Shown: piece by piece, positions 34,611 through 43,300 of the stretch | How the letters are laid out: the number at the start of each line of letters is the position of its first letter | Position numbering within the stretch: position 1 is the stretch's first letter | Made by a program: the position numbers and the translations under genes | Notes under the pieces: generated by a model | Told to the model about the DNA's origin: nothing | The model's database searches: none | Seen by the model: only the letters and a program-made list of their open reading frames with translations | Origin: an uncultured bacterium | GTDB lineage: Bacteria > Verrucomicrobiota > Lentisphaeria > Victivallales > Victivallaceae | Assembly: GCA_900551245.1 (NCBI GenBank) | Contig: URVC01000036.1 | Coordinates: forward strand, 1-46,611 | Reading direction: 5' to 3' | DNA: 46,611 bases

Positions 34611-35462
34611 ATGGATATTAAAACAAATCATGTGTCTATTTGCGACAATCGAGACGAATTTTCTATGGAATACGATTCAAGTTCCTACCCGATCATCCAC
34701 CTGACCGGACACCAGAAAAAGATCTACCCGTGGCTCCAGGACAACCTCAACACGCCGTTCTGGCGCTGTTACTGGAACGTCACCCCGGGCGGCTGGCTGC
34801 GGGTCGGCGGAGCGGAGCTGGAGCTGAAGAGCGATCAGGTGTACATCATTCCGGGCTACTTTCGCTTCTCGACCTTTGCGCGCGAACCGTTTGAGCAGTT
34901 TTACATCCACTTCAGCGTGCCGGACAATCACTTTCCGGCGGACTGCGGCATTCTGACCACCCCCATCCGCCCGCACTGGAAACAGCTCTGGCGGGAGTGG
35001 GAAGCGCTGGAAAAGAGCGGCGAAAAGAACCGGTTCCGCCGGGAGACCGCGGCCGGAGCGATTCTCGGCGAAGCGCTGCTGCAGCTGCCGCGGGAGGTGA
35101 TGACCGAACAGACGCGCCGCAGCCCGATGACCCGGCAGGCGATGACCCTGATCCGCCGCGACCTCTCCACGCCCCGTTCGAATCCGGAGCTGGCCCGGGC
35201 ATGTGGAGTGGATCTGAGGACATTTCTGCGCCATTTTCTGCGAGACACGGGAGAAAGTCCGCAGCAGTTCAGCCGGAGAATCCGCATTGAAGCGGCCTGC
35301 CGGTACCTGCTCTACACCACGAAGAGCATCGAGGAGATCGCGGAATTGACCGGCTTTGCGGACCGTTATTATTTCAGCCGGGTGTTCCGCCGGCTGCAGC
35401 AGAAATCCCCGGCCAGATTCCGCCGCCAGCAGCAGCCCCCCGAACTCGCCGACGGGAACTAG
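34611..35462 (+). CDS. AraC-family transcriptional regulator of rhamnose genes
   Basis: The 283-residue protein has an N-terminal cupin-like sensing domain (about 1-170, including WNVTPGGWLRVGG and VYIIPGYFRFST) and a C-terminal AraC domain with two helix-turn-helices. The first is NPELARACGVDLRTFLRHF and the second is IEEIAELTGFADRYYFSRVF, the latter matching the family signature closely. The start at 34611 follows AAAGGA; an earlier in-frame ATG would lie among the promoter sequences. Its position divergent from the rhamnosidase and rhaA genes suggests that it activates them in response to rhamnose. Confidence 0.85.
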   Translation: MDIKTNHVSICDNRDEFSMEYDSSSYPIIHLTGHQKKIYPWLQDNLNTPFWRCYWNVTPGGWLRVGGAELELKSDQVYIIPGYFRFSTFAREPFEQFYIHFSVPDNHFPADCGILTTPIRPHWKQLWREWEALEKSGEKNRFRRETAAGAILGEALLQLPREVMTEQTRRSPMTRQAMTLIRRDLSTPRSNPELARACGVDLRTFLRHFLRDTGESPQQFSRRIRIEAACRYLLYTTKSIEEIAELTGFADRYYFSRVFRRLQQKSPARFRRQQQPPELADGN

Positions 35463-35561
35463 AGAAGAGCAGTATATGCTTTGCCGTCCTTCTTCCCAAG
35501 CCCCAACGGCCAAAAGAACTCTTTCGTTAAACTTCGGCAGTTCAATTTAAGAGGAAACTTC

Positions 35562-35589
35562 TTGACTTAGCAAGCGTTTATGCTATTTT
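35562..35589 (+). promoter_or_regulatory. Promoter of the restriction-modification island operon
   Basis: TTGACT (35562-35567), 16 bp, TATTTT (35584-35589). Composition becomes AT-rich from about 35510. The 35463-35561 stretch holds no gene. Confidence 0.5.
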
Positions 35590-35624
35590 ATCCAGGGCAA
35601 TTATGACGATAGTCAGAGAGGAAT

Positions 35625-36614
35625 ATGACCTTACAAAAACATCAACTAAGAACGAGGATCGTTGATATTTCAGAAAACGACCTTCGAGAAAAATATCCTG
35701 AGGTATTGGCAACATTATTACGCGACCATACTACAGGAGAAAATATATTTTGGGCAACTGACAACTATGCAGAACTAGGTGAAGCATATAATTATTATGC
35801 TCCAATTATACCGTCTTTGATTACGGGGGAATACGGTCAGGTGATTCGTCCCCGGGTCAAAAAGGACAAAGAATTACAGTTGTCGCGTATCCGAGATATG
35901 GCAGAAGTGTTTACCCCATCATGGATTTGCAACGTTCAAAACAATCTGATTGATACAGCCTGGTTCAACCGGGAAAATGTGTTTAATATTGAACATGGTG
36001 AAACATGGGAAACAGTTAAGACCAGAATAACATTTCCCGAAGGCAAGACCTGGAAAGATTATGTCCGTGCCAATCGAATGGAAATCACCTGTGGTGAAGC
36101 TCCTTATATTACCAGCCGATACGATACTACCACAGGAGAGTTTATTCCAGTTGAGAGCAGAATTGGTCTGCTCGACCGCAAGTTGCGGGTGATAAATGAA
36201 AATGTTGATCAATCTGGTGAATGGCTTAAGGCCGCGCAGGCTGCTTATAAAAGCATCTACGGTTATGAATGGCAGGGAGACAGTTTGCTGTTGGCACGAG
36301 AGGCCATGCTTTATACGTTCCTTGAAAACTATTATTTGAAGTTCAGCAGGATGCCCCAGGAGAAATCCATCAGGTATATTGCTTATATTGTCTCATGGAA
36401 CATCTGGCAGATGGATGGGTTGAAAGGTGTTGTACCCGGCAGCTGCCATGATGAAGAATCAATCAACCTATTTGGTGAAACAACGATCACACAGTGTCCT
36501 GGTTGTATCAGCGGTAATAACACACGACATAATGGAGTTTATTCTCTGATTAAAGATTGGTCCGCAGGGAAAAAGATTGAATATATAAGTCTTACAGGAG
36601 GTAGGCGATCATGA
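35625..36614 (+). CDS. Restriction-modification 'subunit M'-like protein
   Basis: This 329-residue protein resembles proteins usually labelled 'restriction endonuclease subunit M'. Visible landmarks are RDMAEVFTPSWICNVQNNLID and EITCGEAPYITSRYD. AEVFTP-like blocks are found before the SAM-binding region of N6-adenine methylases, and the same AEVFTP string recurs in the large downstream protein (near residue 865). No clear SAM motif I or NPPY/DPPY motif is present, so it is unlikely to methylate alone. It may be a partner or modification-assisting subunit of the large protein. The start at 35625 follows AGAGAGGA. Its stop overlaps the start of the next gene by 4 bp. Codon use is AT-richer than the surrounding chromosome, a sign of transfer. 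Confidence 0.6.
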   Translation: MTLQKHQLRTRIVDISENDLREKYPEVLATLLRDHTTGENIFWATDNYAELGEAYNYYAPIIPSLITGEYGQVIRPRVKKDKELQLSRIRDMAEVFTPSWICNVQNNLIDTAWFNRENVFNIEHGETWETVKTRITFPEGKTWKDYVRANRMEITCGEAPYITSRYDTTTGEFIPVESRIGLLDRKLRVINENVDQSGEWLKAAQAAYKSIYGYEWQGDSLLLAREAMLYTFLENYYLKFSRMPQEKSIRYIAYIVSWNIWQMDGLKGVVPGSCHDEESINLFGETTITQCPGCISGNNTRHNGVYSLIKDWSAGKKIEYISLTGGRRS

Positions 36615-39600
36615 AGTACGTATCCTCTTTTGAACCAACCCTGATTTATGTGATGCGTATTAATGATCCCGCTCACGAAGGGTGTCTGAAAATAGGCAAG
36701 GCCTCGGTCAACTATGAGGAGGCCTCCTCCCTGCAACCGGCTCCCAACAGCAATATTCTGAATCAGGCTGCCAAGAAACGTATCAATGAATACACCCAGA
36801 CAGCCGGGATCGCCTACGATCTTCTCTATACAGAATCGACATTATATTTCTCTGAGAAGAGAATTAAAGCGTTTTTGGACCATGATGTACATGATGTTCT
36901 GGAACGCTCCGGTATAAAGAAGAAATTCTTCAACACCGAAGCAAAAGCAGATGAGTGGTATATCACCGATTTGGAAACGGTGAAGAAAGCCATTACCGCA
37001 GTCAAGCAGGGACGCAGATCCCTTAACGCATCTGAAATAACTCAAGGACAATCTCCGATTGTGTTCCGACCGGAACAGAAGGAAGCGATCGCAAAGACTG
37101 AGAAGCAGTTCAAGAAAAGCAACCGGATGCTCTGGAACGCTAAAATGCGTTTCGGGAAAACCTTATCTGCACTTCAGGTAGTTAAGGACATGAACTTTGT
37201 CCGGACATTGATTTTAACCCACCGTCCAGTGGTAAACGATGGCTGGTTTGACGATTTCAAGAAGATCTTTTATGATTGCGATGACTTTTTCTATGGTTCA
37301 AAAAACAAGGGTAATACCTTTGACTATGTAGAACGTCTGGTACAACAAAGGGCCGGCCATTACGTTTATTTTGCATCACTACAGGATTTGAGAGGGTCGG
37401 AACTGGTCGGAGGGAAGTTTGATAAAAATGATGAGATTTTCGGTGTCAACTGGGATCTGGTCATTATAGACGAGGCTCATGAGGGAACGCAGACGGAACT
37501 CGGTAAGAGCGTTCTTAAAGAACTGGAAAAAGATAATACTAAGATATTGCAACTCTCCGGGACGCCTTTTAATCTGCTTGATGAACATACCGGTGATGCT
37601 ATTTACACGTGGGATTATGTCATGGAGCAAAAGGCCAAACGGGACTGGGACATCCTTCATAAAGGTGACCCAAACCCCTACGCTTCCCTGCCTCATTTGA
37701 ATATCTTTACCTTTGACCTCGGGAAGATGCTTGGTAAATACCAGGACGAAGAGTTGGCTTTTAACTTCCACGAGTTCTTCAGAGTTGATGAAAACGGAGT
37801 CTTTATTCACCAGCAAGATGTCAGATCGTTTCTCGATCTGATTTGTAAAACGGATGAAAGCAGCAACTACCCATATTCAACGGAAGAATATCGCAGAAAC
37901 TTCCGTCATTCTCTCTGGATGATTCCCGGAGTGAAATCTGCGCGTGCGCTGAGTACCATGTTGCAGCAGCATCCGGTTTTCAGTCAGTTTGAGATCGTCA
38001 ATGTCGCAGGTGATGGCGATGAAGATGTCAAAAGCGAAGATGCGCTTCAGATGGTTCATAAGGCGATTGGAGAAGACCCGGATGAAACCTATACGATTAC
38101 CCTGTCCTGCGGCAGACTGACCACCGGGGTTTCCGTTCCGGCGTGGACAGCAGTGTTTATGCTGGCTGGTTCATTCAATACTTCTGCTGCCAATTACATG
38201 CAGACAATTTTCCGAGTCCAGACTCCTGCCACAATCAATGGTCGGATGAAGACAGAATGTTTTGTCTTTGATTTTGCTCCTGACCGAACCTTGAAAGTTA
38301 TTGCTGAAACAGCGAAAGTTTCTGCGAAGGCGGGTAAGACAGGTGAAGACGGTCATCGGATCATGGGGGAATTTCTGAACTTCTGTCCGGTTATTTCGGT
38401 TGACGGGACGCAGATGCGTCCCTATAATGCCAATCAGATGCTGGAGCAGTTGAAGAGAGTCTACGTTGAGCGTGTGGTTCGTAACGGTTTTGAAGACGGT
38501 TATCTCTACAACAACGACTTACTCATGAAGCTCGATGGAGGGGACCTGACCGAGTTCAACAATTTGAAAAAGATCATCGGCAGCACCAAGGCGATGCAGA
38601 AGTCTGGCGATATTGACTTGAACAAGCAGGGTTTTACCAACGAAGAATATGAGGAACTGGAGGGGATCGAACAAAAAAAGCGTAAGAAAGAGGAGCTGAC
38701 TCCGGAGGAGCTAAAGCTTCTGGAGGAGAAGAAGGAGAAAAAGAAGAATCGTGATTCTGCTGTTTCCATTCTTCGCGGGATCTCAATCCGTATGCCCTTG
38801 ATGATTTATGGAGCGGAATTGACGGATGAAAGCGAGATCACTCTGGATAATTTCACTTCATTGATCGATGCGAAGTCGTGGGAAGAATTTATGCCTCGCG
38901 GGGTCACGAAACAACTCTTCAACAGCTTCAAGAAGTATTACGACCCGGACATCTTCCGTGCAGCGGGGAAGCGTATCCGGGCTATGGCAAAAGCAGCGGA
39001 TGATGAAGATATTGAAGAACGTATCGCTTTGATCGCCTCTATTTTCAAATCCTTCCGTAACCCGGATAAAGAAACGGTGTTAACCCCATGGCGTGTCGTT
39101 AATATGCACTTGAGCGAGAGTCTGGGCGGCTACACCTTTTGGGATGAAGATTTCAGCGAAATCATATCGGAACCGCGCTGGGTAGATCAGGGAGAGGTGA
39201 CCGCTGAAGTCTTTACCCCTGACAGTCAGATTTTGGAGATCAATTCAAAAAGTGGTCTTTATCCTCTCTATATGGCCTATTCCATTTACCGTGTCAGACG
39301 TAACGCCGTAAACGAGCCAGGTTCTGATCAAAAGTTCAGTCATGATGAACAGTATAGTTTGTGGGAAAAGGTCCTTGTAGATAATATCTTTGTGATCTGC
39401 AAAACACCGATGGCTAAAAGCATCACCAAACGAACGCTGTTGGGTTTTCGTGATGCAAAGATAAATGCTCACTTTATTGAAAATTTAGTAAATACACTGA
39501 GAGATAGACCGAAACAGTTCGCAAAACGGATTACCGAACAAAGTTTCTGGTGTCGCAAGGGGACTGGGAAAATGGAATTTGATGCAATAGTTGGTAACCC

Positions 39601-40636
39601 GCCATATCAGGAAGAAACCGCAAAGCAGCAGTCTGAAACGAATGGACAAGCTCCTCGAACGAATATTTTTCAGTACTTCCAAATAGCAACAGATATAATT
39701 TCACCTAAATATTCATCGCTAATATATCCAGGTGCTCGCTGGATTCACCGATCTGGTAAGGGGATGCAGAAGTTTGGTTTTGATCAAATCAATGACAAAA
39801 AATTAGAACGAATTGATTTTTATCCAATATCTCAAGATATTTTTAAAGATGTTGCAATTGCAGATGGACTAACGCTTGTTTTGAAAAATAACAAGAAGAC
39901 AACAAACGGATTTACGTACGTATACCATAGAGGTCAAATAAAAACTACTGTTAAAATTAGTAATCCAGGAGATGACCTAATTCCCCTGGATCCTCAAACA
40001 AAGTCAATCATAGACAAAGTAGATTGCGTTGTAAAAACAAACCATTTACAATATCTTCATTCCAGAATTATGCCGAGAAGTTTATTTGGCATTGAAAGCA
40101 ACTTTGTAGAATCTAACCCCAAGGCAGTCAAAGAGCTTGAATCTACAAACGAAATTGATTATTCAATAGAGATAAAGCTTTTCACAAATGACAAAGCTGG
40201 CAAAATGGGGAGAGCAAAATGGTATGTTGCTAACAAAAATGTTATTCCTCTTGATAATCAAAAGTATATCGACCAATGGCAAGTTGTAGTATCTAGCGCT
40301 AATGCAGGCGGCCAAAAGCGAGATAACCAAGTAAGTATTGTCGATAATCATTCAGCGTTTGGTCGCTCGCGTGTTGCGTTGGGATCTTTTGCGACAGAGT
40401 CAGAAGCAAATAACTTTTTCTCTTATGTCCAAACTCACTTTGCACGGTTTATGTTTTTAATGACAGATGAGTCTTTAAGTTCTCTGGGGAAAAGAGTACC
40501 TGATCTAATGGATTATTCTAATAATAATAAATTTATTAATTTTTCTAAATATCTAAATGAACAATTATACATCATGTTCAATTTAAGTTCAGATGAAATC
40601 AACTTCATTGAAACAACAATCAAATCGATGAGATAA
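36611..40636 (+). CDS. Single-chain restriction-modification enzyme: GIY-YIG-like nuclease, SF2 helicase, N6-adenine methylase
   Basis: The 1341-residue protein appears to join all R-M activities. Residues about 11-95 look like a GIY-YIG/T5orf172 nuclease (LIYVMRIND, CLKIGKAS, Arg58, and Glu82 in SEKRIKAFLD). Residues about 150-620 are an SF2 helicase with a Q-like FRPEQKEAI, Walker A AKMRFGKT (177-184), DEAH at 287-290 and LSGTPF at 315-320. A Lys/Glu-rich coiled region follows (about 680-720). The methylase has a motif I-like ILEINSKSG (874-882) and NPPY at 996-999. The last 340 residues, probably target recognition, show no named motif. It would cut unmodified foreign DNA and methylate host sites. 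AGGAGG precedes the start. Sequence after about 39580 is clearly more AT-rich than before. Confidence 0.72.
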   Translation: MKYVSSFEPTLIYVMRINDPAHEGCLKIGKASVNYEEASSLQPAPNSNILNQAAKKRINEYTQTAGIAYDLLYTESTLYFSEKRIKAFLDHDVHDVLERSGIKKKFFNTEAKADEWYITDLETVKKAITAVKQGRRSLNASEITQGQSPIVFRPEQKEAIAKTEKQFKKSNRMLWNAKMRFGKTLSALQVVKDMNFVRTLILTHRPVVNDGWFDDFKKIFYDCDDFFYGSKNKGNTFDYVERLVQQRAGHYVYFASLQDLRGSELVGGKFDKNDEIFGVNWDLVIIDEAHEGTQTELGKSVLKELEKDNTKILQLSGTPFNLLDEHTGDAIYTWDYVMEQKAKRDWDILHKGDPNPYASLPHLNIFTFDLGKMLGKYQDEELAFNFHEFFRVDENGVFIHQQDVRSFLDLICKTDESSNYPYSTEEYRRNFRHSLWMIPGVKSARALSTMLQQHPVFSQFEIVNVAGDGDEDVKSEDALQMVHKAIGEDPDETYTITLSCGRLTTGVSVPAWTAVFMLAGSFNTSAANYMQTIFRVQTPATINGRMKTECFVFDFAPDRTLKVIAETAKVSAKAGKTGEDGHRIMGEFLNFCPVISVDGTQMRPYNANQMLEQLKRVYVERVVRNGFEDGYLYNNDLLMKLDGGDLTEFNNLKKIIGSTKAMQKSGDIDLNKQGFTNEEYEELEGIEQKKRKKEELTPEELKLLEEKKEKKKNRDSAVSILRGISIRMPLMIYGAELTDESEITLDNFTSLIDAKSWEEFMPRGVTKQLFNSFKKYYDPDIFRAAGKRIRAMAKAADDEDIEERIALIASIFKSFRNPDKETVLTPWRVVNMHLSESLGGYTFWDEDFSEIISEPRWVDQGEVTAEVFTPDSQILEINSKSGLYPLYMAYSIYRVRRNAVNEPGSDQKFSHDEQYSLWEKVLVDNIFVICKTPMAKSITKRTLLGFRDAKINAHFIENLVNTLRDRPKQFAKRITEQSFWCRKGTGKMEFDAIVGNPPYQEETAKQQSETNGQAPRTNIFQYFQIATDIISPKYSSLIYPGARWIHRSGKGMQKFGFDQINDKKLERIDFYPISQDIFKDVAIADGLTLVLKNNKKTTNGFTYVYHRGQIKTTVKISNPGDDLIPLDPQTKSIIDKVDCVVKTNHLQYLHSRIMPRSLFGIESNFVESNPKAVKELESTNEIDYSIEIKLFTNDKAGKMGRAKWYVANKNVIPLDNQKYIDQWQVVVSSANAGGQKRDNQVSIVDNHSAFGRSRVALGSFATESEANNFFSYVQTHFARFMFLMTDESLSSLGKRVPDLMDYSNNNKFINFSKYLNEQLYIMFNLSSDEINFIETTIKSMR

Positions 40637-40638
40637 AA

Positions 40639-41844
40639 ATGAATAATTTTTTAAATATTGTTGAAAAAATTAAAACAAATAACCAAAAACGAGAAGAGCA
40701 TAATCTAAGCAATTATGCAAGAAAAAGTATAGAAGCCATTCAAGATCCGAACCTGCGATGTGACGATACCGGCACAGACCTACGATCGGCTTTTTCACAT
40801 GATATTGATAGAATTATCCATTGTCACTCCTACTCACGCTACATGGATAAAACTCAAGTCTTCTTTTTAGTCGATAATGATCATATCACCAAAAGAGCTT
40901 CTCACGTACAAATGGTTTCACGTATTGCACGAACAATCGGTCGTGCATTGCGCTTAAATGAAGATTTAATTGAAGCTATTGCTCTTGGACATGACCTAGG
41001 CCATACTCCCTTTGGTCATGCGGGTGAAGCAGCCTTATCTCGTATTATGGAAAATAAAAACAAAGGAAGTTTTCTTCACAATGCACAATCAGTTCGGCTT
41101 CTGAGATATTTGGAACATAGAGGATGGGGTTTAAATATAACTCTTGAAACGTTGGATGGAATTCTCGGGCATAACGGTGAAATTTCACAACAAAAATTAA
41201 AACCACAAAAAGAAAATTTGACATGGGAAATATTAGAAGAGAATCTGGAAAAATGTTTAATAACACCGACGAGCAAGCATGTTGATAGAAATATTCAACC
41301 TTCCACACTAGAAGGCTGTGTTGTCAGATTTTCTGATATTATTTCATATTTAGGACGAGATATTGAGGATGCGTTACTGCTAAAACTAATTACTCGCGAA
41401 GATTTACCCTACCAAGCAACAACAATTTGTGGATTCAGCAACCGATCAATTATTGATTTCTTCTGCAAAGATATTATCGAGAATAGTTTTGAAAAAAACT
41501 ACATTGCCATGTCTCAAAATGCTTTATATGCACTGAATTCTCTGAAGGAATTCAACTACACTCATATTTACCAACATCCAATGCTACGTGAGCAAGTTGA
41601 CAAATTCTCCAATATGGTAACCTCATTATTTGAAGCATATCTAAGTGATATCACTATCGGAAATAAAAATTCTGATATCTTTAAAGATTTTATTGATAAA
41701 TTTGAACCTGCTTCAAATTACATTCAGCAAACCCCTTCTGAACGTATAGTTTGTGACTATATAGCTATGATGACGGATGACTTTTTTATGGCACATTATT
41801 CAAGAAGATTTCTCGTAAAAAAACTAGAATACTATAAGCGTTAA
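40639..41844 (+). CDS. dGTPase-like HD-domain deoxynucleotide triphosphohydrolase
   Basis: This 401-residue protein matches the dGTPase branch of HD phosphohydrolases, which turn dNTPs into nucleosides and triphosphate. Metal ligands are His89 (in RASHVQMVSRIAR), His118-Asp119 (in AIALGHDLGHTPFGHAGE) and Asp233 (in RFSDIISYLGRDIEDAL). FLHNAQSVRLL and GILGHNGE are further hallmarks. It starts 2 nt after the R-M stop, so it is surely in the same operon. Housekeeping dgt genes are not normally tied to R-M systems; dGTPases are known to act against phage by depleting dGTP, so a defence role is likely. It is the most AT-rich gene in the window. The ribosome site is weak, which suggests coupling to the upstream gene. 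Confidence 0.78.
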   Translation: MNNFLNIVEKIKTNNQKREEHNLSNYARKSIEAIQDPNLRCDDTGTDLRSAFSHDIDRIIHCHSYSRYMDKTQVFFLVDNDHITKRASHVQMVSRIARTIGRALRLNEDLIEAIALGHDLGHTPFGHAGEAALSRIMENKNKGSFLHNAQSVRLLRYLEHRGWGLNITLETLDGILGHNGEISQQKLKPQKENLTWEILEENLEKCLITPTSKHVDRNIQPSTLEGCVVRFSDIISYLGRDIEDALLLKLITREDLPYQATTICGFSNRSIIDFFCKDIIENSFEKNYIAMSQNALYALNSLKEFNYTHIYQHPMLREQVDKFSNMVTSLFEAYLSDITIGNKNSDIFKDFIDKFEPASNYIQQTPSERIVCDYIAMMTDDFFMAHYSRRFLVKKLEYYKR

Positions 41845-42059
41845 ATATTATGAAATTGATATTTTCCAAGATTCAATCTTAACCCGCTTTCTGCCCATAC
41901 CATATGAAAACAACTCCTAAGAATAGATAAACATTTTACAAGAACGTTTTCCCTTTCTAATAAGAATCTTTTGCCGCCTGAAAAAGATTCAGGCGATACC
42001 GAAATTCGGAGAAATACTATCATTCCCTTTCTTTTTTCATCTTTTTTTCAAAACGGGTA
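41845..42059. other. AT-rich non-coding edge of the island
   Basis: I see no gene here. It contains a perfect short palindrome, AAGATT-C-AATCTT (41868-41880), and an 8-bp perfect hairpin CGCCTGAA/TTCAGGCG (41975-41995). Neither is followed by a T-run on the plus strand, so a terminator for the R-M operon is not clear. No direct repeat with the left edge was found by eye. Confidence 0.4.
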
Positions 42060-42116
42060 TTGACAAATCATGTCGCCTCTGGTATACTATTATTATACTT
42101 GATATGATAATGGTAT
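42060..42116 (+). promoter_or_regulatory. Consensus promoter and operator-like inverted repeat of the second regulator gene
   Basis: TTGACA (42060-42065), 17 bp, TATACT (42083-42088). An imperfect inverted repeat (11 of 13 matching) runs from 42084-42096 to 42104-42116, overlapping the -10 and the likely start site. This suggests autorepression by the GntR-type protein. Confidence 0.72.
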
Positions 42117-42137
42117 ATCAGAAAAGGAAACCGTGGT

Positions 42138-43199
42138 ATGACCGCGTTTGAAGCCGTCACCAGCCGCCCGCTGCAGATCCAGATCGCCGACCATCTGGCA
42201 CGGCGGATCATTTCCGGGGAACTGCCCGACGGCGCCCGGCTGCCCTCCACGCTGGAACTCGCGGAAATCTACCACGTCACGCCGGTCACGATCCACAAAA
42301 GTCTTCAGCATCTGGTTCAGCGCCAGCTGATCGAACGGATGCCCCGGCGCGGCACCTTCGTCCGCTCCCGCGAGCGGGTCAATGTGATCGGCCTCGCCTT
42401 CGGCAAGAATCCCTTCCTGCATCAGAGCCTGCTCTACTCCCAGCTGCTGGACCAATTCCAGCAGCAGACGCCGGAACGCGACCTCAATCTCAAGGTCTAT
42501 TTCGACTTCCAGTCCGGCAGTCGCGCGCTCTTCGATCTCGAACAGGATCTCGCCCGCGGTGAAATCAAAGCCGTCATCGCCAGCAACCGCTCCCCGCGGC
42601 TCACCCGCTTCCTCGACGATCACCCCGAACTCACCTGGCTGGAGCCGGTCGGTCTCGACCAGCGCGGCACCGTGAAAAAAGGGGTGCAGTACCTGATCGA
42701 ACGCGGATACCGGAAAATCCTCGTCGTCTCCATGCTGCCGAAGGTGTTGGAATACGAGGACTTCCGCGCATTCTTCCACGACGAACAGCAGGGAGCCGCC
42801 GAGGCCGCGGCCGGTTCCGGCGCCGACGTCGAAGTGGTCCGCTGGGGTCAGACCGACACCGACGGCTACGAGATGGGGAAAGCGCTCTTCGCCGATCGCA
42901 CCCGCCGCCCGGATGCCGTGCTGGTCAACCACGATGTGGTCTGCCGCGGTCTTCTGCTGGCGCTGATGGAACTTGGGCTGAAAATTCCGCGCGACATCGC
43001 GCTTCTCACCCACATGAACCACGGCTGTGAATTCGCCTCGCCGGTACCGTTGAGCATTCTCGAGGTGGATCCGGCCCGGATGGTATCCCTCTGCCTCGAC
43101 ACGCTCACAAAAGCGCTGTCCGCGGGAGCCTCCGGCCACGTCGTGATTCCGAAGCTGACGGCGGAATTGATTCCCGGCAGATCGTGCGGGGAACCCTGA
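42138..43199 (+). CDS. GntR-type regulator with LacI-like sensor domain
   Basis: The 353-residue protein has an N-terminal GntR winged helix (about 12-75; ISGELPDGARLPSTLELAE, VTPVTIHKSLQHL, MPRRGTFV) and a LacI/periplasmic-binding-like effector domain (from VNVIGLAFGKN to ALLTHMNHG). The design matches the regulator at 29886 but the sequences are clearly different. AAAAGGAAA precedes the start. It leads a plus-strand series of prepilin-like, DNRLRE-like and glycosidase genes, probably its targets. Its promoter overlaps an inverted repeat. Confidence 0.82.
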   Translation: MTAFEAVTSRPLQIQIADHLARRIISGELPDGARLPSTLELAEIYHVTPVTIHKSLQHLVQRQLIERMPRRGTFVRSRERVNVIGLAFGKNPFLHQSLLYSQLLDQFQQQTPERDLNLKVYFDFQSGSRALFDLEQDLARGEIKAVIASNRSPRLTRFLDDHPELTWLEPVGLDQRGTVKKGVQYLIERGYRKILVVSMLPKVLEYEDFRAFFHDEQQGAAEAAAGSGADVEVVRWGQTDTDGYEMGKALFADRTRRPDAVLVNHDVVCRGLLLALMELGLKIPRDIALLTHMNHGCEFASPVPLSILEVDPARMVSLCLDTLTKALSAGASGHVVIPKLTAELIPGRSCGEP

Positions 43200-43300
43200 A
43201 ATTCGCGAACGAACGGAAATGATTCCGGAAACAGTGATAACGATGAGATTTCAACGCATCCCAATGCAACCAGAAACCATGATTTACGGGAGGATGGCAC

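Noticed and set aside
35463..42059. Integrase-driven genomic island with att sites
   Set aside because: No integrase, transposase, tRNA or matching direct repeats at the two edges could be found by eye; transfer is suggested only by composition.
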